64,000 nt of DNA, taken from the NCBI RefSeq assembly GCF_014652395.1, contig NZ_BMYS01000003.1, forward strand, positions 152,686-216,685, given 5' to 3'. This document shows positions 19,047-27,399 of this stretch, piece by piece. The first letter of the stretch is position 1. Each line of letters begins with the position of its first letter. The notes under the pieces are model-generated. The model saw only the letters and a list, made by a program, of their open reading frames with translations, had not been told where the DNA came from and searched no databases. Position numbers and translations under genes: made by a program. The stretch is from Advenella faeciporci. GTDB lineage: Bacteria > Pseudomonadota > Gammaproteobacteria > Burkholderiales > Burkholderiaceae_B.

Positions 19047-20321
19047 ATGTCTCTATTCGTCCATAAATACGGTGGCACCTCTATGGGTTCCATCGAACGC
19101 ATTCAAAATGTTGCGAAACGTGTCGCCAAATGGCATGCAGAAGGCCATCAGGTAGTTGTGGTTCCTTCAGCCATGTCGGGCGAAACCAACCGTTTGCTTG
19201 GCCTGGCCAAGGAACTGTCAGAAACCCCCGATCCTCGTGAAGTGGATATGCTTGCCTCTACAGGCGAGCAGGCCAGCAGCGCCTTGCTGGCCATGGCACT
19301 GCAGGCACAGGGAGTACCCGCACGCAGCTATACCGGCTGGCAGGTTGCCGTAAAAACAGACAGCGCCTTCGGCAAGGCCCGTATTACCTCTATCGATGAC
19401 CAGCGCGTTCGCGCAGACCTGGACGCCGGCAAAGTGGTTATCGTGACCGGTTTTCAGGGTATAGACCCTGAAGGCCATATTACAACGCTGGGACGTGGTG
19501 GTTCAGATACTTCTGCTGTCGCCATGGCTGCTGCCCTTAAAGCTGATGAATGTCTGATTTTCACAGACGTGGATGGTGTTTATACAACAGACCCGCGTGT
19601 TGTTCCCGAAGCGCGCCGCATGAATGTGGTGTCATTCGAAGAAATGCTTGAAATGGCATCACTGGGCTCAAAAGTACTCCAGATCCGCTCTGTCGAGTTT
19701 GCTGGCAAATATAAAGTTCCAGTACGTGTCCTGTCATCGTTAACCGACCCCTTAATTTCGCTCGAAGAAGAAAAAAATTCGGGAACCCTTATTACTTTCG
19801 AGGAAGACTCAAAAATGGAAGCCGCTTTAGTTTCTGGTATTGCCTTCAGCCGCGATGAAGCAAAAATCACGCTCTTGGGCGTACCCGACAAACCCGGTGT
19901 TGCCTTTGCCATTCTGGGCCCTGTAGCCGATGCCAACATCGACATCGACATGATCATCCAGAACCAGTCTGTTGATGGCACCACAGACTTCTCTTTTACG
20001 GTTAACCGCAACGATTACAAACGTACACTTGATATCATCAAGAAAACCATCGTTCCCGCCACCGGTGCCCGCGAAGTCATTACCGACGAAAAAGTCTGCA
20101 AAGTATCCATCGTAGGTATTGGCATGCGTTCACATGCAGGTGTTGCCAGCCTGATGTTCCGCACCCTGGCTGATGAAGGCGTTAACATCCAGATGATCAG
20201 CACCAGTGAAATCAAGACTTCCGTCCTGATTGAAGACAAATACATGGAACTGGCCGTTCGTGCCCTGCACAAGGCGTTTGGCCTGGATGGCAACCCAGCT
20301 GAAACCGCTATTGAAGAGTAA
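19047..20321 (+). CDS. lysC: aspartate kinase
   Basis: LysC phosphorylates L-aspartate, the first step to lysine, threonine and methionine. The 424 aa begin with the kinase signature VHKYGGTSMGS and carry TLGRGGSDTSAVAMA in the catalytic domain. Two C-terminal ACT domains (ITLLGVPDKPGVAFAIL and VSIVGIGMRSHAGVASLM) indicate feedback control by lysine and/or threonine. It is followed by tRNA-Ser(GCT). In many Burkholderiales lysC directly follows tilS on the same strand; here tilS lies 14.6 kb away on the other strand. Confidence 0.96.
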   Translation: MSLFVHKYGGTSMGSIERIQNVAKRVAKWHAEGHQVVVVPSAMSGETNRLLGLAKELSETPDPREVDMLASTGEQASSALLAMALQAQGVPARSYTGWQVAVKTDSAFGKARITSIDDQRVRADLDAGKVVIVTGFQGIDPEGHITTLGRGGSDTSAVAMAAALKADECLIFTDVDGVYTTDPRVVPEARRMNVVSFEEMLEMASLGSKVLQIRSVEFAGKYKVPVRVLSSLTDPLISLEEEKNSGTLITFEEDSKMEAALVSGIAFSRDEAKITLLGVPDKPGVAFAILGPVADANIDIDMIIQNQSVDGTTDFSFTVNRNDYKRTLDIIKKTIVPATGAREVITDEKVCKVSIVGIGMRSHAGVASLMFRTLADEGVNIQMISTSEIKTSVLIEDKYMELAVRALHKAFGLDGNPAETAIEE

Positions 20322-20327
20322 GTGAGA

Positions 20328-20360
20328 AAAATGCTGTTTTTTAGCTAAAAAGCAGCATTT
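20328..20360 (+). other. hairpin after lysC
   Basis: AAATGCTGTTTTT and AAAAAGCAGCATTT pair over 13 bp with one bulge around a short loop. There is no T-run after it on the plus strand, so it may be a weak terminator or an mRNA 3'-end stabiliser. Confidence 0.4.
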
Positions 20361-20373
20361 CGACTACAAGCTG

Positions 20374-20403
20374 TTGACAGAAGCGGCCAGCATTGGTTAG
20401 AAT
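20374..20403 (+). promoter_or_regulatory. sigma-70 promoter of tRNA-Ser
   Basis: A perfect TTGACA at 20374-20379, a 17-18 bp spacer and TTAGAAT at 20397-20403 lie 12 bp before the mature tRNA start. Confidence 0.8.
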
Positions 20404-20415
20404 CCTCTTTTCTTT

Positions 20416-20508
20416 GGAGATGTGGCCGAGAGGTTGAAGGTACTCCCCTGCTAAGGGAGCATGCGGCTTATACCCGCATCGAGGGTTCGAATCCCTCCAT
20501 CTCCGCCA
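20416..20508 (+). tRNA. tRNA-Ser (anticodon GCT)
   Basis: 93 nt including an encoded CCA. The acceptor arms GGAGATG and CATCTCC pair fully; the anticodon stem reads CTCCCCTGCTAAGGGAG with GCT; a long variable arm (ATGCGGCTTATACCCGCAT) marks the class II serine tRNA; the T arm is GAGGGTTCGAATCCCTC. It reads AGC/AGU codons. Confidence 0.97.
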
Positions 20509-20517
20509 AAGATACTG

Positions 20518-20551
20518 AAAAGCCCTTGAATTTATTTCAAGGGCTTTTTTT
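20518..20551 (+). terminator. intrinsic terminator after tRNA-Ser
   Basis: AAAAGCCCTTGAA (20518-20530) and TTCAAGGGCTTTT (20536-20548) form a 13-bp stem with a 5-nt loop, followed by T residues. Confidence 0.9.
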
Positions 20552-20633
20552 ATGATATAAATTCTCATCCGACAACATTGCGGGACGATGTAACGCCCCA
20601 ATAACCTGATCTAGTTTCAAGCAAAGGAAAAAC

Positions 20634-20831
20634 ATGAGCAAGAAAAACACGCCCGATCCGGACGAAGTGGCACTCATTGAATGGTGTATTGAAGTTGAGG
20701 GCTTTTTGGTAAAGGCAGGCGCAACCCTGCGTGAGGCGCAGGACTACATCGAAGAGAATGCCGAGTGGTTTACAGACCAATTCTACGAGGGATTGACACC
20801 TGAAGAAGCGGCCAAAGAAGCACTGAATTAA
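20634..20831 (+). CDS. small acidic protein of unknown function
   Basis: Protein of 65 aa, start ATG 20634 with AAAGGAAAA upstream. It is strongly acidic (many Glu/Asp, for example EWCIEVEGF and YIEENAEWF) and likely all-helical, with a single Cys. I do not recognise the family. Good ribosome-binding site, codon use like its neighbours, and isolation between a terminator and the convergent gloA gene support it as a real gene. Confidence 0.7.
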   Translation: MSKKNTPDPDEVALIEWCIEVEGFLVKAGATLREAQDYIEENAEWFTDQFYEGLTPEEAAKEALN

Positions 20832-20845
20832 ATCAGCTCAATCGA

Positions 20846-21250
20846 TTAAATCGGCTCGATCAACTCAATCAAATAATCATCCGGATCAAACACAAAGGCA
20901 ATCATGCGTTGCCCGTGATTCATTCGTTTGGGGGGCGTCTTGATTCCGACACCGGATTGAGCCAGTTTTTCTACAGCTTTATGAATATCATTAACCATTA
21001 ATGCAAGGTGACCAAACGCCTGGCCTTTTTCATAGGGGTCTTTCCGGTCCCAGTTATACGTCAACTCAAGACTGGATTCGGCATTCTCATTAAAGCTTAA
21101 AAAAACGTTGGTGAATCTGCCCGATTCATATTCGGTATGGCGCAGCACTTTCATGCCAAGAATATCCCGATAAAACGCCAGCGACTTTTCCAGGTCCAAC
21201 ACGCGCAACATGACATGATCAAGACTAAATTGAATGACAGATGTACTCAT
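20846..21250 (-). CDS. lactoylglutathione lyase (glyoxalase I-like)
   Basis: Protein of 134 aa of the VOC fold. The metal ligands of glyoxalase I are all visible: His in SLDHVMLRVLD, Glu in SSLELTYNWD, His in FGHLALMVND and Glu in YLIELIEPI. The LELTYNWD and DPDDYLIELI strings are those of GloA, which converts the methylglyoxal-glutathione hemithioacetal to S-lactoylglutathione. The length is typical. It stands alone, convergent with the 65-aa gene. Confidence 0.9.
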   Translation of the reverse strand: MSTSVIQFSLDHVMLRVLDLEKSLAFYRDILGMKVLRHTEYESGRFTNVFLSFNENAESSLELTYNWDRKDPYEKGQAFGHLALMVNDIHKAVEKLAQSGVGIKTPPKRMNHGQRMIAFVFDPDDYLIELIEPI

Positions 21251-21337
21251 GGCTAAAGGTATGTAATTGAAAATGGCAATGTAGCAAAATAATCACTGTT
21301 CAATCATGACCATTTATCAAGCATCAATGAGAAATAT

Positions 21338-22270
21338 TCAATATGTCAATGACGGTCGCATCGTAAGGCCCGCTGATATGTTCTGGATAAACAAAGGCAC
21401 GCAGGGGTTGGCATTGTTTTCCTGCCACATGATACTGATGTACGACTGCGGATATTGCCCTGATAAAGCCAGGTCAATGGCCACCAAATCCCGGTGCACA
21501 TATTTACGCAATGATTGAGACAAAATGGCAATCCCCATATGAGCCGCCACCAGGCTCATAATGCCGGTAATCGTGCTTGCCTCCTGTGCGATAATTGGAT
21601 GAAAGCCGGCATGACGGCATAAAGAATAAAAATAACGCCGCCAGACCTGCCAGTGATTTTTAGAACCCACCACAAAACGCTCATTGGCAAGATCCGCCAG
21701 CGAAATGACCTTTCGGCCTGCCAAAGGATGATCTTTTTGCAATAGCACAACCGGATCATCCTGGAACACCGGCTTCCACTGCACGCCAAGCTCTTCCGGA
21801 TCGTCGGAAAACGCAAAACCGAATCCCAGATCAAGGCTGCCCTGCTGCAGGCCCTGAATTTGCTCCTGGGTTGGCATGTAAAGAAGATCAGTGGTGATAC
21901 TGGGATATTGCCGCCTGAAATGATCCAGCGTATTGGGCAAGACATCCTGAATCGCATAATCATTATAGGCAATAATCAAATGGCCAATATCCCCGAATTT
22001 GGCTTTCTGGGCCAATTCAATGGCCCGCGCCAGATGCATGAACACGTGTTCGGTTTCCTGCAAAAAAAGGTAACCGGCAGCAGTCAGTTTGACTTGACGG
22101 GTACTGCGTTCAAAGAGCTCAACCTGCAAAGCCTCTTCCAGCGCCTTGATAATACGCGTCAGGCCAGGCTGGGTAATATGCAAAAGTTCTGCCGCTTTTT
22201 TAAAATGCAGTTGCTCGGCAACCATTTTAAAAGCGCGTAAGTGATGCAGATCAAAGCGAACAGGATTCAT
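21338..22270 (-). CDS. LysR-type transcriptional regulator
   Basis: Protein of 310 aa. N-terminal winged helix-turn-helix (LHHLRAFKMVAEQLHFKKAAELLHITQPGLTRIIKALEEAL) followed by the effector-binding domain. It is divergent from an MFS transporter gene with a dyad between them, the classic layout for a LysR activator of the neighbouring transporter. The effector is not readable, but a carboxylate transported by the neighbour is plausible. Confidence 0.92.
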   Translation of the reverse strand: MNPVRFDLHHLRAFKMVAEQLHFKKAAELLHITQPGLTRIIKALEEALQVELFERSTRQVKLTAAGYLFLQETEHVFMHLARAIELAQKAKFGDIGHLIIAYNDYAIQDVLPNTLDHFRRQYPSITTDLLYMPTQEQIQGLQQGSLDLGFGFAFSDDPEELGVQWKPVFQDDPVVLLQKDHPLAGRKVISLADLANERFVVGSKNHWQVWRRYFYSLCRHAGFHPIIAQEASTITGIMSLVAAHMGIAILSQSLRKYVHRDLVAIDLALSGQYPQSYISIMWQENNANPCVPLFIQNISAGLTMRPSLTY

Positions 22271-22586
22271 GACTCAACTCTTTTTTATCATTAATAACAT
22301 TACGATCAATAATACCGCGCCAATACTGAATAGACAAACTACTGGTACAGTATTAGTTTACTGTTTATGCGTAATAAGGCATACAAAGAAAAACTTTTAA
22401 ATTTATGAATACACATTCAAAAAAAAGGAGACATCTATCTTGTTCCAATCGTTTAGTATTCACTATTCGATTTTTTGATCAATAAATTTTAAATAACCAA
22501 TACATTCACAGATAAACAATAAAAACCTATTCCCCACGGGGATTTATTTGAACACAAAAAAATTGCTAATTTGAGGAGACATCAAC
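22271..22586. promoter_or_regulatory. divergent regulatory region between LysR and MFS genes
   Basis: A gap of 316 bp. AATACTG (22322-22328) and CAGTATT (22348-22354) are inverted arms, and nested in them AAACTA (22336-22341) and TAGTTT (22354-22359) flank CTG-GTA-CAG. Such overlapping dyads fit a LysR tetramer site. The remaining sequence is AT-rich; the transporter ribosome-binding site is GAGGAGA at about 22574. Confidence 0.5.
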
Positions 22587-23966
22587 ATGCAACAGGAAGG
22601 AACTGTGGCAGCATCGGAACACACCGATACCAGCCATATTAAAAAGGTAATGATGGGTTCAGCGGCAGGCACTGTCGTTGAATGGTTCGACTTTGCCTTA
22701 TTTGGCTACATGGCCGTTTATATCGCACAAAACTTCTTCCCCACCGAAGACAAGATGGCTGGTCTGCTGGCTACCTTTGCGGTATTTTTAGTATCGTTTA
22801 TTGTTCGGCCACTGGGAGGTATCTATTTTGGCAAGCTGGGCGACAAACTGGGTCGCAAAAAAATTCTGGCTTTAACCGTATTGCTCATGTCTGGCTCTAC
22901 AGCTGCCATTGGCCTTATTCCCAACTATGAAAGCATTGGTATCTGGGCACCTATTTTGCTGGTTATCATTCGCTGCATTCAGGGTTTATCGGCAGGTGGT
23001 GAATATACAGGTGCCACCATTTATACGGTTGAGCACAGTCCCATGACCAAACGCAACTCTTATGCCTGGGCCATGTCTGCCGCGACTTATTTCGCTTTTG
23101 CCCTGGCTGCTGGCGTCTGTGCCGGGTTGGTGGCCATTATTGGCAGTGAGGCCATGGGTGCCTGGGGCTGGCGTACCATTTTCCTGTTGGCTGTTCCAAT
23201 GGGTGTCGTCGCCTTCTTCATTCGTGACCATCTGTCTGAATCCCCTGAATTCCAGCAAATGCGTGCCGAGAAAAAGGGTCAGGTCAGCTACACGGCCTCA
23301 CAGGTATTCAAGGCAGAAGGTAACAATATTGTGAAACTGGGTGGCTTTGTAGTGCTCTATGCGCTGTCATTCTATATTTTCTCAACCTACATGAATACCT
23401 TCCTGCGTACCGTGATTGGCCTGACCCCGGCACAATCCTTAACGGCCAGTATGGTTGCCCTGTTGTTTGTAACCGCCTTAACCCCAATTGCCGGCATCAT
23501 TTCCGACAAAGTCGGCCGTCGTAAAATGATGCAGTTTGCCGCCATCTGGCATGCCCTGTTTACCATTCCCGCCTATATGGTTGTGAACAATGGCGCCTCA
23601 CTGGAAGCGGCGATTGCCGGGATGCTGATTATTGGTATTGGCCAGGTTGCCGCCAGCGTAGTGGCTGCAACATTACTCTCAGAAATGTTCCCGACCGATA
23701 TGCGCTATACCGCATCCAGCATGTGCTACAACATTACCTTTGCCATTTTTGGTGGTACCGCCCCTTATCTGGCCATCTGGTTGACAGCACAAACAGGCAC
23801 TTATCTGGCCCCGGCATTTTACGTAACCGTAGTAGCAGTTCTGTGCTTCTTCTGGGTGACTGTTTTAATGCCAGAAACCGCCAACAAGCCTTTGCGTCGT
23901 TACCATACTGAACCAGAGCATGATGCCAAACCGGCCGTCAGTCTTGGTAAAGTGAGCGCCAGCTAA
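22587..23966 (+). CDS. MFS metabolite:H+ symporter (MHS family)
   Basis: Protein of 459 aa with twelve predicted membrane helices. The MHS hallmark near residue 30 is GTVVEWFDFALFGYMA; MFS motif A is GKLGDKLGRKK between helices 2 and 3, and a second copy is ISDKVGRRK. Relatives (KgtP, ShiA, ProP, CitA) import dicarboxylates, shikimate, betaine or citrate with protons. The C-terminal tail is cytoplasmic and charged. It is probably controlled by the divergent LysR gene. Substrate unknown. Confidence 0.9.
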   Translation: MQQEGTVAASEHTDTSHIKKVMMGSAAGTVVEWFDFALFGYMAVYIAQNFFPTEDKMAGLLATFAVFLVSFIVRPLGGIYFGKLGDKLGRKKILALTVLLMSGSTAAIGLIPNYESIGIWAPILLVIIRCIQGLSAGGEYTGATIYTVEHSPMTKRNSYAWAMSAATYFAFALAAGVCAGLVAIIGSEAMGAWGWRTIFLLAVPMGVVAFFIRDHLSESPEFQQMRAEKKGQVSYTASQVFKAEGNNIVKLGGFVVLYALSFYIFSTYMNTFLRTVIGLTPAQSLTASMVALLFVTALTPIAGIISDKVGRRKMMQFAAIWHALFTIPAYMVVNNGASLEAAIAGMLIIGIGQVAASVVAATLLSEMFPTDMRYTASSMCYNITFAIFGGTAPYLAIWLTAQTGTYLAPAFYVTVVAVLCFFWVTVLMPETANKPLRRYHTEPEHDAKPAVSLGKVSAS

Positions 23967-24276
23967 TTAATTAACCAAACTCATATATTTTCTTGACTCT
24001 TTATCAGCCCTGTTTTTTCAGGGCTGTTTTTTTTATCTGTTTCAATTCACTTGACAAAAAAATCCCGGGCAACAAAAACAGCCCGAAAATCAGACCATCA
24101 TCTTTAATTGATTCATATTAAAAACAATAAAAACAAATCAAAATGCCGCCACCCCAACGGCACCTTTTCATGCTATTTTCGATAGAATAAGGTTCTATCT
24201 GATCATTGATTCAAAGTTGGCTTCCTTACCTGGCAAAAAAACAGGGCAAGGTTTTATTGCAAAAGAGACAAACATC
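23967..24276. other. intergenic region with one terminator
   Basis: A gap of 310 bp between the MFS gene and a small hypothetical gene. Apart from the terminator at 24005-24034 it is AT-rich, with a run of A-tracts at 24115-24145. I see no gene, RNA or convincing promoter pair in it. Confidence 0.5.
24005..24034 (+). terminator. intrinsic terminator of the MFS gene
   Basis: CAGCCCTG (24005-24012) and CAGGGCTG (24019-24026) form a perfect 8-bp stem followed by eight T residues. Confidence 0.9.
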
Positions 24277-24711
24277 ATGACCACCATAAACCTGACTGAT
24301 GTAACGGTAAGCAGCGATCACGCCTCACGTGCTGAAGGGTGGATGAACGTTCACTTCAGCAATGGCAAAACCATTACCGCTTTCTGCCCGCAGGGCAACG
24401 ACAACTGGGCTAAAGGTACCAAACGCATCTGCAACACTAACCAGGAACAGGATCTGCAACACATTCCGGTTAAGCATTTATTACTGCAGGCCGCCAATGA
24501 CGGTAAATACGTTATTTTAGAAGCCGAACTGCCCATGTCCGCCACACCCATGACGCACGCCAGGCCAGCCAATGAAAATGTTTACATGGCCCTGCCACAC
24601 AAGCAGCAGAATGTTTTCAGTGCCGATTTCTTGTCAATCGTGTGCATTATTGTTGCCGCACTTTATGGCCTGAAATGGCTGTTTGAGAAATACGTCTTGC
24701 CACGCCTGTAA
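24277..24711 (+). CDS. hypothetical protein with C-terminal membrane helix
   Basis: Protein of 144 aa from the ATG at 24277, preceded by GAGA; the frame opens at 24217 without a good site. The first 110 residues are soluble and beta-like (NVHFSNGKTITAFCPQ), then FLSIVCIIVAALYGLKWLF forms a single membrane helix near the C-terminus followed by a short basic tail, so the protein is probably tail-anchored with its body in the cytoplasm. I do not recognise the family. The 3' flank runs into a tandem repeat. Confidence 0.65.
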   Translation: MTTINLTDVTVSSDHASRAEGWMNVHFSNGKTITAFCPQGNDNWAKGTKRICNTNQEQDLQHIPVKHLLLQAANDGKYVILEAELPMSATPMTHARPANENVYMALPHKQQNVFSADFLSIVCIIVAALYGLKWLFEKYVLPRL

Positions 24712-24720
24712 ACAGCCTGG

Positions 24721-24800
24721 ATGCATTCCCACGCGGAGCATGGGAACGAGGAATGCAGAGAGCATGGTAATGAGAAACGCAGAGAGCATGGGAATGAGGA
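24721..24800. repeat. dispersed palindrome expanded into 24-bp tandem repeats
   Basis: The left end (GCATTCCCACGCGGAGCATG, from about 24723) is a degraded copy of the palindrome found at 56044-56067 and 63857-63873. Its right part is repeated in tandem: 24736-24759, 24760-24783 and a partial copy at 24784-24800, each beginning GAGCATGG and containing AATGAG or AACGAG. The copies differ by a few bases. No coding role is evident. Confidence 0.75.
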
Positions 24801-24861
24801 AAAAAACATTCCTTCTGCCAGGCACTTATTTGCGCCTGGAATTTGGATCATTGCAGAACCA

Positions 24862-24894
24862 ATAAAAAAACGTCCCATAAAAACAGGACGTTTA
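24862..24894 (-). terminator. intrinsic terminator of the amidase operon
   Basis: On the minus strand AAACGTCC and GGACGTTT form an 8-bp stem around a 10-nt loop, followed by a run of T residues (plus-strand A-run 24864-24870). It closes the leftward operon that begins with the Rieske gene. Confidence 0.85.
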
Positions 24895-24923
24895 AACTTA
24901 AAACTGAAAGCGCTACAGCAATA

Positions 24924-26231
24924 TTACACCGGGGCCGCTGCCTGTTCACTTAAAAACAATTGTTGCAAATGCCTTGCCTGCAACAGCAAACCATCATCCT
25001 GATGAGGTTTGCCAATCAGCTGCAAACCCATTGGCATTTTTTGATAGTAACCCAAAGGTAAAGATACCACCGGCAAACCGGCAAGCTGCCATGCGCGGCT
25101 CATGAATGGCGCACCCGTACCTTCGGTTTTATAAGGTGCAACGCCTGATGCCGACGGCGCCAGAATGAAATCCGCCCCACTGGTCTCAAACCATTGCATG
25201 AGTCCCTGTTTCAGGCTATCCGCTTTTTGCAGCGCTGCAATATAATCGTTATAGGGCAAATCCAGGCCACTTGCAACCAGTGTCTGCATATGCTCACCCA
25301 GCGTGTCAAACTGCTGCTCGTACACCAAATTACGGGCAACCTCATAGGCCATGATTTGCCCATGCAGTGCAGTCAATTCAACCACGGTATCCTGCAAAGG
25401 AAAACTCACGCTCTTTAACCCCTGCCCGACCAGCGCTTGCTGACAGCCTGCGAGCGTTTCCAGCATCGGGTCTTGCATGGGCCCCAGCACCTGACCTGAA
25501 AACACGCCAAAAACATAAGGCATGCCATTTGCCTGCGGCATTGGATCCAAAGACTTGTGCAGCAGTATATTACGCACCAGAATGGTATCAAGCACATCAT
25601 TACTGATGATACCCAGTGAATCCAGGGATTGCGCCAGTGGCTGGATGTTACGCAGTGAAAATTCATTTTTGCTGCCAACATAACCCACACAACCACAATA
25701 TGAAGCGGGCCTGATAACAGACGCTGCCGTTTGGGTTCCAAAGGCAATGGGTACCATATAATCGGCCACCGCCGCAGCTGAACCACTGGAAGAACCTCCC
25801 GGTGTTCGCTCAGGGTCATGCGGGTTATTGGTTTTACCTGCCTGAAAATAGGCAAACTCGGTAGTCACCGTTTTACCCATTAAAATACCACCTGCTGCCT
25901 TCATGGCCGTTACGCAAGAAGCATCCATATCGGGAATGCGATTCTGGTGAATGACCGAACCCATGGTGGTGGGTATGTCAGCGGTATCAATCACATCCTT
26001 GACCGCAAAGGGCAAGCCTTTCAAGGGTGACGCATCGTAGAACTCGCGACGGCTTTCATATTCAGCCAAATAGTCATCCTGATCAATCAGATATTGCCAG
26101 GCACCAATTTGCCCATCACGTTTGGCAATGCGTTCATAGAATGACGCCACCACTTCCGGCAAACTGGTTTCATCCGAATTCAGGGCACGCAGCAATTGAT
26201 GCAGGGGTCGCTTAAACCATTGTTGTTTCAT
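24924..26231 (-). CDS. amidase (amidase signature family)
   Basis: Protein of 435 aa; the ATG at 26231 follows GGAGGAG, while the frame opens 12 codons earlier. The Ser-Ser-Lys triad is visible: Lys in LPFAVKDVIDTADIPTT, the cis-Ser in TPGGSSSGSAAAVADY, and the nucleophilic Ser in FGTQTAASVIRPASYCG. The usual GG before that Ser is AA here. It hydrolyses a carboxamide to acid plus ammonia or amine. It overlaps the DUF1116 gene by 20 nt and is last in the operon, so its substrate is likely an intermediate of that pathway. GatA and allophanate hydrolase are relatives, but no GatB/C or allophanate C-terminal domain is present. Confidence 0.88.
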   Translation of the reverse strand: MKQQWFKRPLHQLLRALNSDETSLPEVVASFYERIAKRDGQIGAWQYLIDQDDYLAEYESRREFYDASPLKGLPFAVKDVIDTADIPTTMGSVIHQNRIPDMDASCVTAMKAAGGILMGKTVTTEFAYFQAGKTNNPHDPERTPGGSSSGSAAAVADYMVPIAFGTQTAASVIRPASYCGCVGYVGSKNEFSLRNIQPLAQSLDSLGIISNDVLDTILVRNILLHKSLDPMPQANGMPYVFGVFSGQVLGPMQDPMLETLAGCQQALVGQGLKSVSFPLQDTVVELTALHGQIMAYEVARNLVYEQQFDTLGEHMQTLVASGLDLPYNDYIAALQKADSLKQGLMQWFETSGADFILAPSASGVAPYKTEGTGAPFMSRAWQLAGLPVVSLPLGYYQKMPMGLQLIGKPHQDDGLLLQARHLQQLFLSEQAAAPV

Positions 26232-27387
26232 CTTGCCACTCCTCCAGGGATTGCAATAATGCGGCATTCACCGTGGCAACCCCGCCACCAATACGTCCAT
26301 GCCGGCCACTGCCATCAATCATGCCCAGCAGCACCAGGGGCCCGGTATCGCTTTGAATGACGCTGTTGAAATCGGTAATACCGGCACGCCCACCTAAAAA
26401 TGGCAAGCTGGTTTTCAGGAAACGGCTTTGACGGGTCAGATAGTCTTCCGGCAAAAATCCCTGCAGATTCCGGGCACTTAAACTGGCCAGATCCAGACAT
26501 TGCCCACCCAGTCCCACAAAATCAATCACCGCACTGTCACCCAGGGCACCCAGTGCCTGTGCGTGCGCTTTGGCGGCCTCTTTATTCCCTTCAATCACCG
26601 GAGCATCAGTCACCAGCCAGGTCTGCGAACCGGCCAGCTGCAAACCAAACCGTAAACCATTTCCACCCACTTTCACAATGGGATCAAGGCCTTCAGGCTG
26701 TTCTTGTGTCGCCAGAATCAGGGCGCTGGCGGCCATCCAGTAATTCAGGGCCCATGCCATGGCACCATACAGGAAAGCCTTGCTTTGCTCGTCATCAATG
26801 CCCCACGATACAATGATATCGGCCAGCAAACGTGAGGCATGCATGGTACGCGCATGACCATCATCACCATTAAGCAAAGAGGCTTGCAAAACAGGCGCCA
26901 GGTCAACCTTGCCCCCAAAACCGGCCGCCAGCCTGGCGCCCAGATCCTGATGCAGCCAGCGCAGGTGTGGCACCATTTCTTCGCCATCAATACCCAAACG
27001 GGTACACCAAACCATGCCTTCATTCAGCACCGAGTATTTTTTATTTTCAGGCTGCCCGGCATTGCTGACTTCAATCATATACATGGACGGTGTCACGACA
27101 CCGGCCAGTGGCACGACCACGTCATAATCCTGCGCCGGTGCCAGTTGTACGCCCCCCTCTTCCAGCAGTGCCTGCGCAGCGGCTTTATCGGGTGCCCAGC
27201 CTTCATACTGAATGCCGACCAGCACCGAGTTAAGAATGGCTTGTGGCAACTCGGATACGTTACGAAAAGGTGGCCCGGCATGCAAAACCAGACGCGTTTG
27301 CTGTGGCAACACCTGTTTTAGTTGCCTGACCCCTGTCCAGAACGGCCTGACCGTTTTTGAGGGGCTGTGATTGACATGCTGAACCAT
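26212..27387 (-). CDS. DUF1116 (YlbE/AllG-like) protein
   Basis: Protein of 391 aa that matches the E. coli YlbE/AllG family in blocks: LVLHAGPPFRN, VGIQYEGWAPD, VVVPLAGVVTPSMYMIEV and YSVLNEGM. In E. coli AllG works with FdrA (AllF) and AllH as an oxamate carbamoyltransferase in allantoin breakdown. None of those partners, nor a carbamate kinase, is in this window. It lies between an unrecognised protein (12 bp upstream) and the amidase (20-nt overlap). A carbamoyl-transfer or related acyl-transfer role on a nitrogen compound is possible; the reaction is not established. Confidence 0.8.
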   Translation of the reverse strand: MVQHVNHSPSKTVRPFWTGVRQLKQVLPQQTRLVLHAGPPFRNVSELPQAILNSVLVGIQYEGWAPDKAAAQALLEEGGVQLAPAQDYDVVVPLAGVVTPSMYMIEVSNAGQPENKKYSVLNEGMVWCTRLGIDGEEMVPHLRWLHQDLGARLAAGFGGKVDLAPVLQASLLNGDDGHARTMHASRLLADIIVSWGIDDEQSKAFLYGAMAWALNYWMAASALILATQEQPEGLDPIVKVGGNGLRFGLQLAGSQTWLVTDAPVIEGNKEAAKAHAQALGALGDSAVIDFVGLGGQCLDLASLSARNLQGFLPEDYLTRQSRFLKTSLPFLGGRAGITDFNSVIQSDTGPLVLLGMIDGSGRHGRIGGGVATVNAALLQSLEEWQDETTMV

Positions 27388-27399
27388 TTCTCTCCCCCT

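Noticed and set aside
24736..24800. Short tandem units that could be taken for a CRISPR array
   Set aside because: The units are contiguous with no spacers, and no cas genes are near.
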